Source: Radiobacillus kanasensis | GTDB lineage: Bacteria; Bacillota; Bacilli; Bacillales; Amphibacillaceae | DNA length: 64,000 nt | Assembly (NCBI RefSeq): GCF_021049245.1 | Contig: NZ_CP088020.1 | Location: 2,176,001-2,240,000, forward strand | Direction of reading: 5' to 3' | Shown: positions 56,884 to 64,000 of the stretch, one piece after another | Layout: each line of letters opens with the position of its first letter | Numbering within the stretch: the first letter of the stretch is position 1 | Translations under genes and position numbers: made by a program | Notes under the pieces: model-generated | The model's database searches: none | What the model saw: the letters and a program-made list of their open reading frames with translations, nothing else | Told to the model about the DNA's origin: nothing

Positions 56884-57297
56884 ATGAGTAAAAAGATATT
56901 TACAGAGAGAGAAATTAAGACACTATCAGCGAATCCATATGTAAAGTCTGTTGGTCCTAAGGGAATCACCTATACTGATGAATTTAAACGTCTCTTCATC
57001 ATTGAAAATGAAAAGGGAAGGTTACCAAGACATATATTTGAAGAGAATGGATTTGATATTGATATTATTGGGATAGACCGTATTCGATCATCAGGGAAAA
57101 GGTGGCGTGCTGCATATAGACACAATGGAATAGTTGGATTAAGAGATACTAGAAAAGGAAACTCTGGTAGACCAAGCTACAGGGAACATTCATTAGAAGA
57201 AAAATATGCACGGTTAGAAGTCGAAAATAATTTATTGAAAGCAGAAAACGAATTGTTAAAAAAGATGGACTTTGCCGAAAGGAGGCTGAAGAAGTAA
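56884..57297 (+). CDS. IS3-family transposase OrfA
   Basis: OrfA (137 aa) is the helix-turn-helix DNA-binding part of the transposase. FTEREIKTLSANPYVKSVG and GSGKRWRAAYRHNG-like (SSGKRWRAAYRHNG) are followed by a C-terminal leucine zipper (LEVENNLLKAENELLKK). The slippery heptamer A AAA AAG lies at 57258-57264 in the right frame. Slipping back one base there continues reading into the OrfB frame with no stop, giving the fused transposase. Confidence 0.92.
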   Translation: MSKKIFTEREIKTLSANPYVKSVGPKGITYTDEFKRLFIIENEKGRLPRHIFEENGFDIDIIGIDRIRSSGKRWRAAYRHNGIVGLRDTRKGNSGRPSYREHSLEEKYARLEVENNLLKAENELLKKMDFAERRLKK

Positions 57298-57362
57298 AAT
57301 TATCAGCTGAACAAAAATTCCTACTTGTTCACTTTGTTATCGAAAAATTTCAACTTAAAAAT

Positions 57363-58214
57363 ATGGTTAGCCATTTATGTGAAATAGCTGGGGTTTCACG
57401 TTCCGGATATTATAATTACTTCTCTTTACAATCAAGGGAACAAAGAGAAAAGCGAGATGCAGAAGATGAGATTGCAAAAGAGATTATCTTAAAGGCCTTT
57501 CACTTTAAAGGACGTAAAAAGGGTGCAAGACAAATTAAAATGACCCTAGAAGGCCAATATCATATCACCTACAACTTGAAAAGGATTAGAAGAATAATGA
57601 AAAAATATGAAATTGTCTGTCCAATCCGTAGAGCTAATCCGCACAAAAAGATGATTAAAGCTACACAAGAACACAGTGTCTTACCGAACTTATTAAACAG
57701 AGAATTTAAGCAAGATACCCCAGGTAAAGTATTACTCACAGATATTACGTATTTATATTATGGAAAGGGACAAAAAGCTTATTTATCTACCATTAAAGAT
57801 GGATCAACTAATGAAATCTTGGCCTACCATGTGCTCGATCGAATTACCCTGGATCTAGCTACTGATACGTTAGTAAAACTTAAAAGGAATAAAAGAGTAA
57901 AGTTAGCGAAAGGTGCCTTTATTCACTCTGACCAAGGAGGGCACTATACTAGCCCTACTTTCCAGAAGCACGTCAAGAAGTTAGGTTTAGGTCAATCTAT
58001 GTCTAGAAGAGGAAACTGTTGGGATAACGCTCCACAAGAGTCGTTTTTTGGGCATTTTAAGGATGAGGCATTCATCAAACCATGTGCAACCCTAGATGAA
58101 CTTAAAAGAGAGATTAAGAGTTATATGACTTACTACAACAATTATAGATATCAATGGGATTTAAAAAAGATGACCCCTGTACAGTACAGAGATCATCTTC
58201 TTAATGCTGCCTAG
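57363..58214 (+). CDS. IS3-family transposase OrfB (DDE catalytic domain)
   Basis: OrfB (283 aa from ATG 57363) carries the rve integrase core. The three acidic residues are in LLTDITYLYYG, FIHSDQGGHYTS and NAPQESFFGHFKDE. No clear ribosome site precedes the ATG. The frame is open back to 57264, consistent with expression by -1 frameshifting from OrfA. It appears intact. Confidence 0.93.
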   Translation: MVSHLCEIAGVSRSGYYNYFSLQSREQREKRDAEDEIAKEIILKAFHFKGRKKGARQIKMTLEGQYHITYNLKRIRRIMKKYEIVCPIRRANPHKKMIKATQEHSVLPNLLNREFKQDTPGKVLLTDITYLYYGKGQKAYLSTIKDGSTNEILAYHVLDRITLDLATDTLVKLKRNKRVKLAKGAFIHSDQGGHYTSPTFQKHVKKLGLGQSMSRRGNCWDNAPQESFFGHFKDEAFIKPCATLDELKREIKSYMTYYNNYRYQWDLKKMTPVQYRDHLLNAA

Positions 58215-58277
58215 TCTTTTTTTAAATGTCCTTGACAAAGGGTACAGTTTAACAGAAAAGGGTTCGTCTTTAGATTG

Positions 58278-58562
58278 TTAATCAGTTTCGTCCTCTGTCA
58301 GCGTATTGAGCATTTCTTCTACCATTTCCCATTCCTCATCTGATTCAATTTGGAATAAGGAAAGATCGTCGTCATCATTTGATTTTTCCTCATATCGAAA
58401 GGCGAAAACTTCTACTTCTTCATCGTCCTTTTGTTCCATTGGGACAACTGCGATATAGGAGTGACCCGTTTCATCTACATCGAATGTGAAAAGAACTTCA
58501 AACAAATGCTCTTCTCCATTCTCATCTGGAATAATAATTCTCTCTTTTTCCTCTAGTGCCAT
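58278..58562 (-). CDS. yrzB: YrzB family protein (DUF1292)
   Basis: A 94-aa, highly acidic protein with the DUF1292 pattern (IPDENGEEHLFEVLFTFDVDETG, YIAVVP, FAFRYEE). The function is unknown. It is the last gene of the ireB-ruvX-yrzB cluster after alaS; its terminator has been split by the IS. Confidence 0.93.
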   Translation of the reverse strand: MALEEKERIIIPDENGEEHLFEVLFTFDVDETGHSYIAVVPMEQKDDEEVEVFAFRYEEKSNDDDDLSLFQIESDEEWEMVEEMLNTLTEDETD

Positions 58563-58586
58563 ATCTACACCTCCATACTTCTTTCC

Positions 58587-59003
58587 TTAGCTGTTAGAAT
58601 CAAGATAGCTTTGCAAAATGAGAGCGGCCGCCATTTTATCGATTACTTTTTTTCGTTTTTTTCGGCTCATGTCCGCTTCTAACAATATTCGTTCTGCAGC
58701 CATGGTCGTCAATCTTTCATCCCACATAATCGTGGAAATAGAAAAGGTCGCTTCTAAATATTTGGCATAGGAAAGGGAAGCTTCTCCCCTTTCGCCTATT
58801 GTACCGTTCATATTTTTAGGTAAACCGACAACTGCTTGTTGAATGTCATATTCTTTGATGATGTTTTGTATCTCTTCATCTGCAGTCGAATAGTCGGCTT
58901 CATCCCATTTAATTGTTTTAATCCCTTGGGCAGTCCATCCTAATTCATCACTGACCGCAACTCCAATTGTTTTCTGCCCAACATCTAATCCCATTTTCTT
59001 CAT
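58587..59003 (-). CDS. ruvX: Holliday junction resolvase-like RuvX (YqgF)
   Basis: A 138-aa RNase H-fold nuclease (YrrK). The first catalytic Asp is in [14 protein letters not shown], the Glu/Asp residues in [15 protein letters not shown] and [15 protein letters not shown]. The family acts on Holliday junctions and in pre-16S rRNA 5' processing. It lies 1 bp after ireB. Confidence 0.95.
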   Translation of the reverse strand: MKKMGLDVGQKTIGVAVSDELGWTAQGIKTIKWDEADYSTADEEIQNIIKEYDIQQAVVGLPKNMNGTIGERGEASLSYAKYLEATFSISTIMWDERLTTMAAERILLEADMSRKKRKKVIDKMAAALILQSYLDSNS

Positions 59004-59004
59004 G

Positions 59005-59271
59005 TTATGCCTCTCGATGCTGCTCCAAGTAATATTTTACTAGTACTTCGATTAGCTCGTCCCTTTCAATTCTTCTAATGAGATTTCTAGCATCATTATG
59101 ACGGGGGATATAGGCAGGGTCTCCTGACAGTAAGTAACCCACAATTTGATTAATTGGGTTATATCCCTTTTCTCTAAGAGCTTCATGGACCGTGAGTAGG
59201 ATATCTTTTACGTTCTCATCAAACGGTTCATCTGGAAAATTAAATTTCATGGTTTTATCCATCGAGTCCAT
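59005..59271 (-). CDS. yrzL: IreB family regulatory phosphoprotein (YrzL)
   Basis: An 88-aa protein of the IreB/UPF0297 family, a substrate of PASTA-type Ser/Thr kinases linked to cell-envelope stress in Firmicutes. [11 protein letters not shown] is the signature N-terminus with the phosphorylatable Thr; [20 protein letters not shown] follows. ATG 59271 follows GGGGTG; a GTG three codons earlier is less likely. Confidence 0.93.
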   Translation of the reverse strand: MDSMDKTMKFNFPDEPFDENVKDILLTVHEALREKGYNPINQIVGYLLSGDPAYIPRHNDARNLIRRIERDELIEVLVKYYLEQHREA

Positions 59272-59370
59272 TGAACACACCCCATTTCCTCGTTTTCCGT
59301 AAATTTACTACTTAACCTAGTTCTATACTAATACATTTAAAAGAGATGGACAACTTCTATCATTTAACCT

Positions 59371-62019
59371 TTACTTGCCTTCAGCTTGAATAGATTGAAT
59401 GTATTCTTCTGCATATTGTAAGGCAGCTGGTAATTGATCTGGATTTTTACCACCAGCTTGTGCCATATCTGGGCGTCCACCTCCGCCACCACCACAGCGA
59501 GAAGCAGTTTCCTTAATAAGATTTCCGGCATGGTACCCTTTATCAATTAAATCTTTTGAAACCCCTGCAGCAAGCTGTACTTTCCCGTTTGCAGCTGAGC
59601 CGAGAAGCACAATTCCTGAGCCTATTTTCTGTTTTAATTCATCTACCATATTACGTAGCTGGTTCATTTCTTTCACATCTACTTGTTTATTCAAAACTTT
59701 TATGCCATCAAATTCTTTTACTTCGTCCAAAATGGATGCTGCTTCTAGGTTGGACAATTTTTGGCTTAATGATTCTCGATCCCGCTGAGTTTCTTTTAAT
59801 TCTTGATAAACACCTTCGATTCGTTCCGGTACGTTTTCTTCTTTGGTCTTCAAGAGCTGAGCTGCATCCCTTAACAGCTGTTGGCGATAGTTCAGATACT
59901 CATAGGCACCTTTTCCGGTTGTTGCTTCCATTCTTCTGGTGCCTGCTCCAATACCGGTTTCTTGTGTAATCTTAAACAAACCGATTTCCGCAGTATCTCT
60001 GACGTGGCAACCACCACAAAGCTCTAAGCTGTAGTCGCCAATTCTTACAACACGTACGGTATCCCCATATTTCTCACCGAACAAAGCCATTGCACCCATT
60101 TCTTTTGCTTCCTCTAAACCATGGTAGCTTGTGGAAACAGACAAGCTTTCCCATATTTTTTCATTTACAATTGCTTCGATTTTTTGAATTTCCTCGTCTG
60201 AAATAGCGCCAAAGTGGGAAAAGTCAAAACGTAAGCGATCCGTCGCTACTAGAGAGCCTGCTTGGTTTACATGCGAGCCGAGTATATCCTTTAATGCTTG
60301 ATGTAGTAAATGGGTCGCTGTGTGATTTTTCTCTACAAAGGAGCGCGAAGCACGATCAACGATGGCTTTTACGGCTTCTCCTTTCGTAAGCTTTCCTTCC
60401 TTCACGGTTACACGGTGTAAGTTTTGTCCATTCGGTGCTTTTTGTACATCCTCTACAAAACCTTTTCCAGAAACCCCCATAATCCAGCCATGGTCAGCAA
60501 TTTGCCCACCACTTTCCGCATAAAAAGGAGTCTGATTTAAGATAATATAGACTTCTTGCCCTTCAGTCGCTGCATTGATCAATTGTTTTTCCTTGACCAT
60601 TTCCACAATGTTGGCTTCTGCCTCGAGGGAATCGTAACCCATGAATCTGCTTTCCACAGTGACTTCGGATAATACACTGTCTTGAATTTGCATGGAATCT
60701 ACCTTTTGTCGTGCTTGTCTTGCGCGATCACGCTGCTTTTTCATTTCTTCTTCAAAGCCTTCGACATCAATCGTAAATCCAGCATCCTGAGCGTATTCCT
60801 CTGTTAGTTCTTTGGGGAATCCATACGTATCATAAAGGCGGAACACATCTTCTCCCGGAATGACTTTGTTCCCTTGTTGCTTTTGCTTTTCTATGATACT
60901 AGAAAGAATTGCTAAACCTTCATTTAGCGTCTCATGGAATCTTTCTTCTTCTGTTTTGACAACATCTTTTACAAAGTCTTGTTTCCCCTTAAGTTCTTGA
61001 TAGAACTCTTCCATGATAGTGCTTACAGTTGGTACTAACTCGTACATGAACGGTTTTTCAATGCCGATCAATTTCGCATAGCGAACAGCTCTACGAAGTA
61101 ATCTTCTTAATACATATCCGCGTCCTTCATTGGATGGTAAAGCTCCATCGCTGATTGCAAAGGAAACCGTTCTAATGTGATCGGCTATTACTTTAAATGC
61201 TTCATCCTTTTCTTTAGATTCTCCGTATTTTACAGAAGCTATTTGTTCCGTTTTTTGAATGATAGGCATGAACAAGTCTGTTTCAAAGTTCGTAGGCGTG
61301 TCCTGAATCACACAGACCATTCTTTCTAAACCCATTCCAGTATCAATATTTTTCTTCGGAAGTGGCGTGTACGTATCATCTGGATTATGGTTGAATTGGG
61401 AGAACACCAAGTTCCAAATTTCTAAGTATCTTTCATTCTCCCCACCTGGATATAATTCTGGATCAGTTGGATCATTGCCATATTTTTCACCACGATCATA
61501 GAAAATTTCTGTGTTCGGTCCACTTGGTCCTTCTCCAATATCCCAAAAATTCTCTTCTAGTCGAATAATTCTTTCCTCTGGAAGCTTAACTACGTCTCTC
61601 CACAGTTCATACGCTTCTTCATCCTCGGGATGCACAGTTACAGCTAACTTTTCTGGGTCAAAGCCAATCCATTTATCGCTTGTTAAAAACTCCCATGCCA
61701 TTTCGATTGCTTCTTTTTTGAAGTAGTCTCCAATGGAGAAATTCCCAAGCATTTCAAAGAACGTATGGTGACGCGCTGTCTTTCCTACGTTTTCAATATC
61801 ATTTGTCCGAATGGCTTTTTGAGCATTTACAATTCGAGGATTTTCCGGAATGACACGACCGTCAAAGTATTTCTTCAGTGTTGCTACACCACTGTTAATC
61901 CATAAAAGGGTTGGATCTTCTACAGGAACTAGAGAGGCACTAGGTTCTACTCGGTGCCCATTTTCCTTAAAATAATCTAAAAACATTTGACGTACTTGTG
62001 CCGATGTTAGTTGTTTCAT
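59371..62019 (-). CDS. alaS: alanyl-tRNA synthetase
   Basis: AlaS (882 aa) charges tRNA-Ala. The catalytic domain starts [15 protein letters not shown] and includes the [20 protein letters not shown] block (in part). The editing domain has [11 protein letters not shown] and [13 protein letters not shown] zinc ligands. A C-Ala domain ends the protein with the [18 protein letters not shown] motif. ATG 62019 has AAGGAG nine bases upstream. A T-box precedes it. Confidence 0.98.
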   Translation of the reverse strand: MKQLTSAQVRQMFLDYFKENGHRVEPSASLVPVEDPTLLWINSGVATLKKYFDGRVIPENPRIVNAQKAIRTNDIENVGKTARHHTFFEMLGNFSIGDYFKKEAIEMAWEFLTSDKWIGFDPEKLAVTVHPEDEEAYELWRDVVKLPEERIIRLEENFWDIGEGPSGPNTEIFYDRGEKYGNDPTDPELYPGGENERYLEIWNLVFSQFNHNPDDTYTPLPKKNIDTGMGLERMVCVIQDTPTNFETDLFMPIIQKTEQIASVKYGESKEKDEAFKVIADHIRTVSFAISDGALPSNEGRGYVLRRLLRRAVRYAKLIGIEKPFMYELVPTVSTIMEEFYQELKGKQDFVKDVVKTEEERFHETLNEGLAILSSIIEKQKQQGNKVIPGEDVFRLYDTYGFPKELTEEYAQDAGFTIDVEGFEEEMKKQRDRARQARQKVDSMQIQDSVLSEVTVESRFMGYDSLEAEANIVEMVKEKQLINAATEGQEVYIILNQTPFYAESGGQIADHGWIMGVSGKGFVEDVQKAPNGQNLHRVTVKEGKLTKGEAVKAIVDRASRSFVEKNHTATHLLHQALKDILGSHVNQAGSLVATDRLRFDFSHFGAISDEEIQKIEAIVNEKIWESLSVSTSYHGLEEAKEMGAMALFGEKYGDTVRVVRIGDYSLELCGGCHVRDTAEIGLFKITQETGIGAGTRRMEATTGKGAYEYLNYRQQLLRDAAQLLKTKEENVPERIEGVYQELKETQRDRESLSQKLSNLEAASILDEVKEFDGIKVLNKQVDVKEMNQLRNMVDELKQKIGSGIVLLGSAANGKVQLAAGVSKDLIDKGYHAGNLIKETASRCGGGGGGRPDMAQAGGKNPDQLPAALQYAEEYIQSIQAEGK

Positions 62020-62049
62020 GGCTTCCATCTCCTTTTTCATTTGGTCAGA

Positions 62050-62302
62050 AAAAAACTCCCGTCGCTGCTATACTTAGCAGGGACGAGAGTTTAATCGCGG
62101 TACCACCCTGATTATGAATACAAACGTGTATCCATCACCTTATCACAATAACGGCGTGTACCGGCAATTATTAATCGCACTCCAATCTAGCTTCCATAGC
62201 TCTTGCTTCGAATTCCTTTCAGCCTCGGGACATTCTCTCTTTTCAAGCAGAATTCTACGTACTCATGATCTTCGACGTTTTTCATTCTTAGTACTGTTGA
62301 TA
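62050..62302 (-). promoter_or_regulatory. T-box riboswitch of alaS
   Basis: The minus strand carries the T-box AGGGTGGTACCGCGAT (62094-62109), followed by a terminator hairpin (AACTCTCGTCCCTGCT with AGCAGCGACGGGAGTT) and a T-run, then the alaS ribosome site. Upstream is a roughly 190-nt structured stem I region. The specifier codon was not determined. Confidence 0.95.
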
Positions 62303-62308
62303 TGCGAT

Positions 62309-62337
62309 ATTATAGAGAAACTACCGAAAGATGTCAA
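62309..62337 (-). promoter_or_regulatory. sigma-A promoter of alaS
   Basis: Both hexamers are perfect consensus: TTGACA (62332-62337), a 17-bp spacer and TATAAT (62309-62314). The -35 overlaps the yrrI stop codon, so the two units abut. Confidence 0.92.
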
Positions 62338-63401
62338 CGGGTAGCCTTTAATGCATTCCAATGATGGAAAAAGACATTTAGGACTGTTAAAACGGGAACA
62401 GCCAAAATCATTCCCATAATTCCACCTAATTCTCCCCCTACTAAAAGCGCTAAAATGATAAGAAGAGGATGGATATGTACACTTTTCCCGACGATTAATG
62501 GAGATAATAAGTTCCCTTCAATTATTTGTACAACAAAAACTGATATGATCACATAGACAACCATTTTGGTGGACATAGTGAATGCAATAATCACCGCTGG
62601 TACAGCACCTAATATGGGACCAAAGTAAGGAATAAGATTGGTAATCCCCATTATAATAGAAAACAGTAGTGGATACCTCATTCCAATCAGCCATAATAAT
62701 AGAAAGCTGGTTAGTCCGACAAATAAACAGACTAGTAATTGTCCTCTTATGTAATCCCCTAAGCTTTTTTCAATGTCACTAAATAACTGTTTGCTTTCTA
62801 TACGATACTTTTTCGGACTGAGCTTCCACATTACTCGCTTTATAAGTATAAAATCCTTCAACATATAAAACACAATAACCGGAATCACCGCTACGATTAT
62901 TACAACATCCATGACTTTCGTTAAATCTTTCACTGCATTCGTCAACACGTTTGCAAGCCAGTTTTCCGCTTCTAGAAGGATGACATCCATCTTGTCATGC
63001 ACCTTTTCCGGTAGAAAGGAAGTTTTTTCATACATCTCATAAATAATGTTGCGATACTGATCCATGAAAACTGGTAAATTGTTCTTTAAATCATTTAGTT
63101 GCTGTAACACGACTGGATAGGTCTCATAAAGTAAATAACCAAGTCCACCAAAGAAAATGCTGTAGATAAGCACTATGGCCAACCATCTTGGATATTTTAA
63201 ATCATGCAGTTTTTCAATTAAGGGATGCAATAGAAAAGCAATTAAACCCGCTATGAAGAACGGTGTAAGAATCCTAATGATGATTGCAAGGAACGCTTCA
63301 TATAACGGAAAAAGCTTCGTTAATAAATAGATAAAAAGAACGAGTAATATCGCTATGATAATATTATAAAGAACTTTGAGTTGTTTTTCCGAGGTAAACA
63401 A
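62334..63401 (-). CDS. yrrI: AI-2E family transporter YrrI
   Basis: A 355-aa polytopic membrane protein of the AI-2E/UPF0118 family with about seven or eight helices and a large soluble loop (about 110-170). Conserved blocks include GITNLIPYFGPILGAVPAVI and EGNLLSPLIVGKSVHIHPLLII. The likely start is TTG 63401, seven bases after GGAGGG; the ATG at 63416 overlaps that site. The substrate is unknown. Confidence 0.88.
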   Translation of the reverse strand: MFTSEKQLKVLYNIIIAILLVLFIYLLTKLFPLYEAFLAIIIRILTPFFIAGLIAFLLHPLIEKLHDLKYPRWLAIVLIYSIFFGGLGYLLYETYPVVLQQLNDLKNNLPVFMDQYRNIIYEMYEKTSFLPEKVHDKMDVILLEAENWLANVLTNAVKDLTKVMDVVIIVAVIPVIVFYMLKDFILIKRVMWKLSPKKYRIESKQLFSDIEKSLGDYIRGQLLVCLFVGLTSFLLLWLIGMRYPLLFSIIMGITNLIPYFGPILGAVPAVIIAFTMSTKMVVYVIISVFVVQIIEGNLLSPLIVGKSVHIHPLLIILALLVGGELGGIMGMILAVPVLTVLNVFFHHWNALKATR

Positions 63402-63430
63402 ACTGCTTCCCTCCATTCGATGCTTGCAAA

Positions 63431-63464
63431 TGAAAACCCTTGTCGTCTCAGGGCATGACAAGGG
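63431..63464 (-). terminator. terminator between yrzR and yrrI
   Basis: The stem CCCTTGTC (63437-63444) with GACAAGGG (63457-63464) is followed by TTTTCATTT on the minus strand. Confidence 0.75.
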
Positions 63465-63498
63465 GGCTCCTTTCTAGCATTCTAGTTGTTTTCCTTAT

Positions 63499-63687
63499 TT
63501 ACATTTGGAGCTTTCTTTCATCTTCTGAAAATAAATCATTTAAAGAGCTTAAGGAACCATCTGCCTCAACTTGATGAACGTCCAGTACTTCATTTTCTAA
63601 AGAAAGTTCAATAAAACAGTTCCAGCAATAGTATTGTTGGTTCCCAATTTTTCCGATATTTTTCCCTTTACAATTCGGACAATGCAT
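63499..63687 (-). CDS. yrzR: small zinc-ribbon protein (YrzR-like)
   Basis: A 62-aa protein with two CxxC pairs (CPNCKGKNIGKIG and YYCWNCF), a likely zinc ribbon, and an acidic C-terminus. ATG 63687 has AAGGAGTGA upstream. The frame extended to 63777 adds unrelated residues. The name is given by position near yrrI and overall layout; the function is unknown. Confidence 0.75.
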   Translation of the reverse strand: MHCPNCKGKNIGKIGNQQYYCWNCFIELSLENEVLDVHQVEADGSLSSLNDLFSEDERKLQM

Positions 63688-63810
63688 ATAGCAGTCACTC
63701 CTTGATGTTTCAATTGTTACTACCATAATGTCCAAAAAATAGATTCTTATACTTGTGAATTGAGCGGTGCCTGTCACTACCTGGATTTCGTCGAAAAAAG
63801 CCGAACAAAA

Positions 63811-63838
63811 GAAAAACTAGAGACAGCTGCCTCTAGTT
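63811..63838 (-). terminator. terminator after the recD2 fragment
   Basis: The stem AACTAGAG with CTCTAGTT (63815-63838) encloses a CAGCTG centre and is followed by a short T-run on the minus strand. It overlaps the stop codon. Confidence 0.82.
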
Positions 63839-64000
63839 ATAAAAAGTCGTATGGGGATATTTCTTCATTTTCCTCTTCCACTTGTTCTTTTACCTTTTGA
63901 TCCAACTGAAAGATTTCTTGTAAGAAAGATACTAGGGACGTATATCTCATATTCGTATCCTCTTCTTTTATCCCTTGCAAGAAAGAATGCTTGTCTCCGC
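63837..64000 (-). CDS. recD2: probable RecD2 helicase, C-terminal end only
   Basis: The last 53 codons of a minus-strand gene that enters from the right edge. The peptide starts GDKHSFLQGI and ends EEISPYDFL. The SPYDF terminus and the neighbourhood (yrrC/recD2 lies near yrrI and alaS in Bacillus) suggest the SF1B helicase RecD2. No helicase motif is inside the window, so this is a tentative call. Confidence 0.55.
   Translation of the reverse strand, partial: GDKHSFLQGIKEEDTNMRYTSLVSFLQEIFQLDQKVKEQVEEENEEISPYDFL

Larger units (their letters stand above)
56787..58251 (+). mobile_element. IS3-family (IS150-like) insertion sequence, complete
   Basis: A 1,465-bp element with 13-bp identical terminal inverted repeats (TAAACTGTACCCT, reverse at 58239-58251), flanked by a 3-bp direct duplication ACA (56784-56786 and 58252-58254). 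It encodes OrfA and OrfB, joined by a likely -1 frameshift. Ends, both frames and the DDE motif are intact, so it may still be active. It is inserted in the loop of the yrzB terminator. Confidence 0.93.
56772..58266 (-). terminator. yrzB terminator split by the IS element
   Basis: The two arms CGAACCCTTT (56772-56781) and AAAGGGTTCG (58257-58266) are perfectly complementary and the left arm is followed by TTTTTT on the minus strand. Removing the IS and one copy of the ACA target duplication leaves a normal terminator with a 7-nt loop, 11 bp after the yrzB stop. The coordinates include the insertion. Confidence 0.85.

Overview
This window is a chromosomal segment of a low-GC, endospore-forming Bacillaceae. 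The gene order follows Bacillus subtilis blocks. Sporulation genes (gpr, spoIIP, yqfC, yqfD, sda, sigK) and late-competence genes (comEA/EB/EC/ER) are present, as are T-box leaders, a CIRCE operator and sigma-A, sigma-W and sigma-E/K type promoters. The Mrp antiporter operon would suit a salt- or alkali-tolerant relative (Oceanobacillus/Virgibacillus/Halobacillus type), but the exact genus cannot be read from the sequence.

Layout. (1) 1-31,000, almost all on the minus strand: the start of glyQ behind a T-box; recO-yqzL-era; the yqfC-yqfD-phoH-pgpH-ybeY-dgkA operon with a sigma-E-like promoter; the nfeD-floA-yqfB envelope-stress operon with a sigma-W promoter; rpsU-yqeY; the transporter yqeW (plus strand); deoC; the heat-shock operon hrcA-grpE-dnaK followed by dnaJ-prmA-rsmE-mtaB; hemW; lepA; gpr/spoIIP/yqxA; rpsT (plus strand); holA. 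(2) 31,000-41,000: a probable free-standing small RNA, yqzM, comEC-comEB-comEA with divergent comER, then yqeG-yqeH-aroE-yhbY-nadD-yqeK-rsfS-yqeM (ribosome assembly, NAD and shikimate). (3) 41,000-48,400, plus strand: sda behind a cluster of DnaA boxes, a six-gene mrp operon (A, C, D, E, F, G) behind a structured leader RNA, an intact sigK, and a small Tyr/Gly-rich membrane protein gene. (4) 48,700-64,000, minus strand: yrhC, mtnN, yrrS, pbpI, greA, udk, yrrM, mltG; an IS3-family element; yrzB-ruvX-ireB-alaS behind a T-box; yrrI, yrzR and the 3' end of a probable recD2.

Most observations worth a second look are between genes. The mrp leader folds on paper into nested helices plus a 7-bp pseudoknot and may be a riboswitch. 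A promoter-hairpin-hairpin-terminator unit upstream of holA looks like a small RNA gene. A family of GC-rich repeats, some with 13-bp inverted ends, is scattered through the intergenic gaps. The IS element sits exactly in the loop of the yrzB terminator and carries its own inbound terminator. Compared with B. subtilis, mrpB, cdd, yrrT, mccA/mccB and yrrN/yrrO are absent from their expected positions.

All calls come from reading the sequence and recalled family knowledge; no database search or folding program was run.
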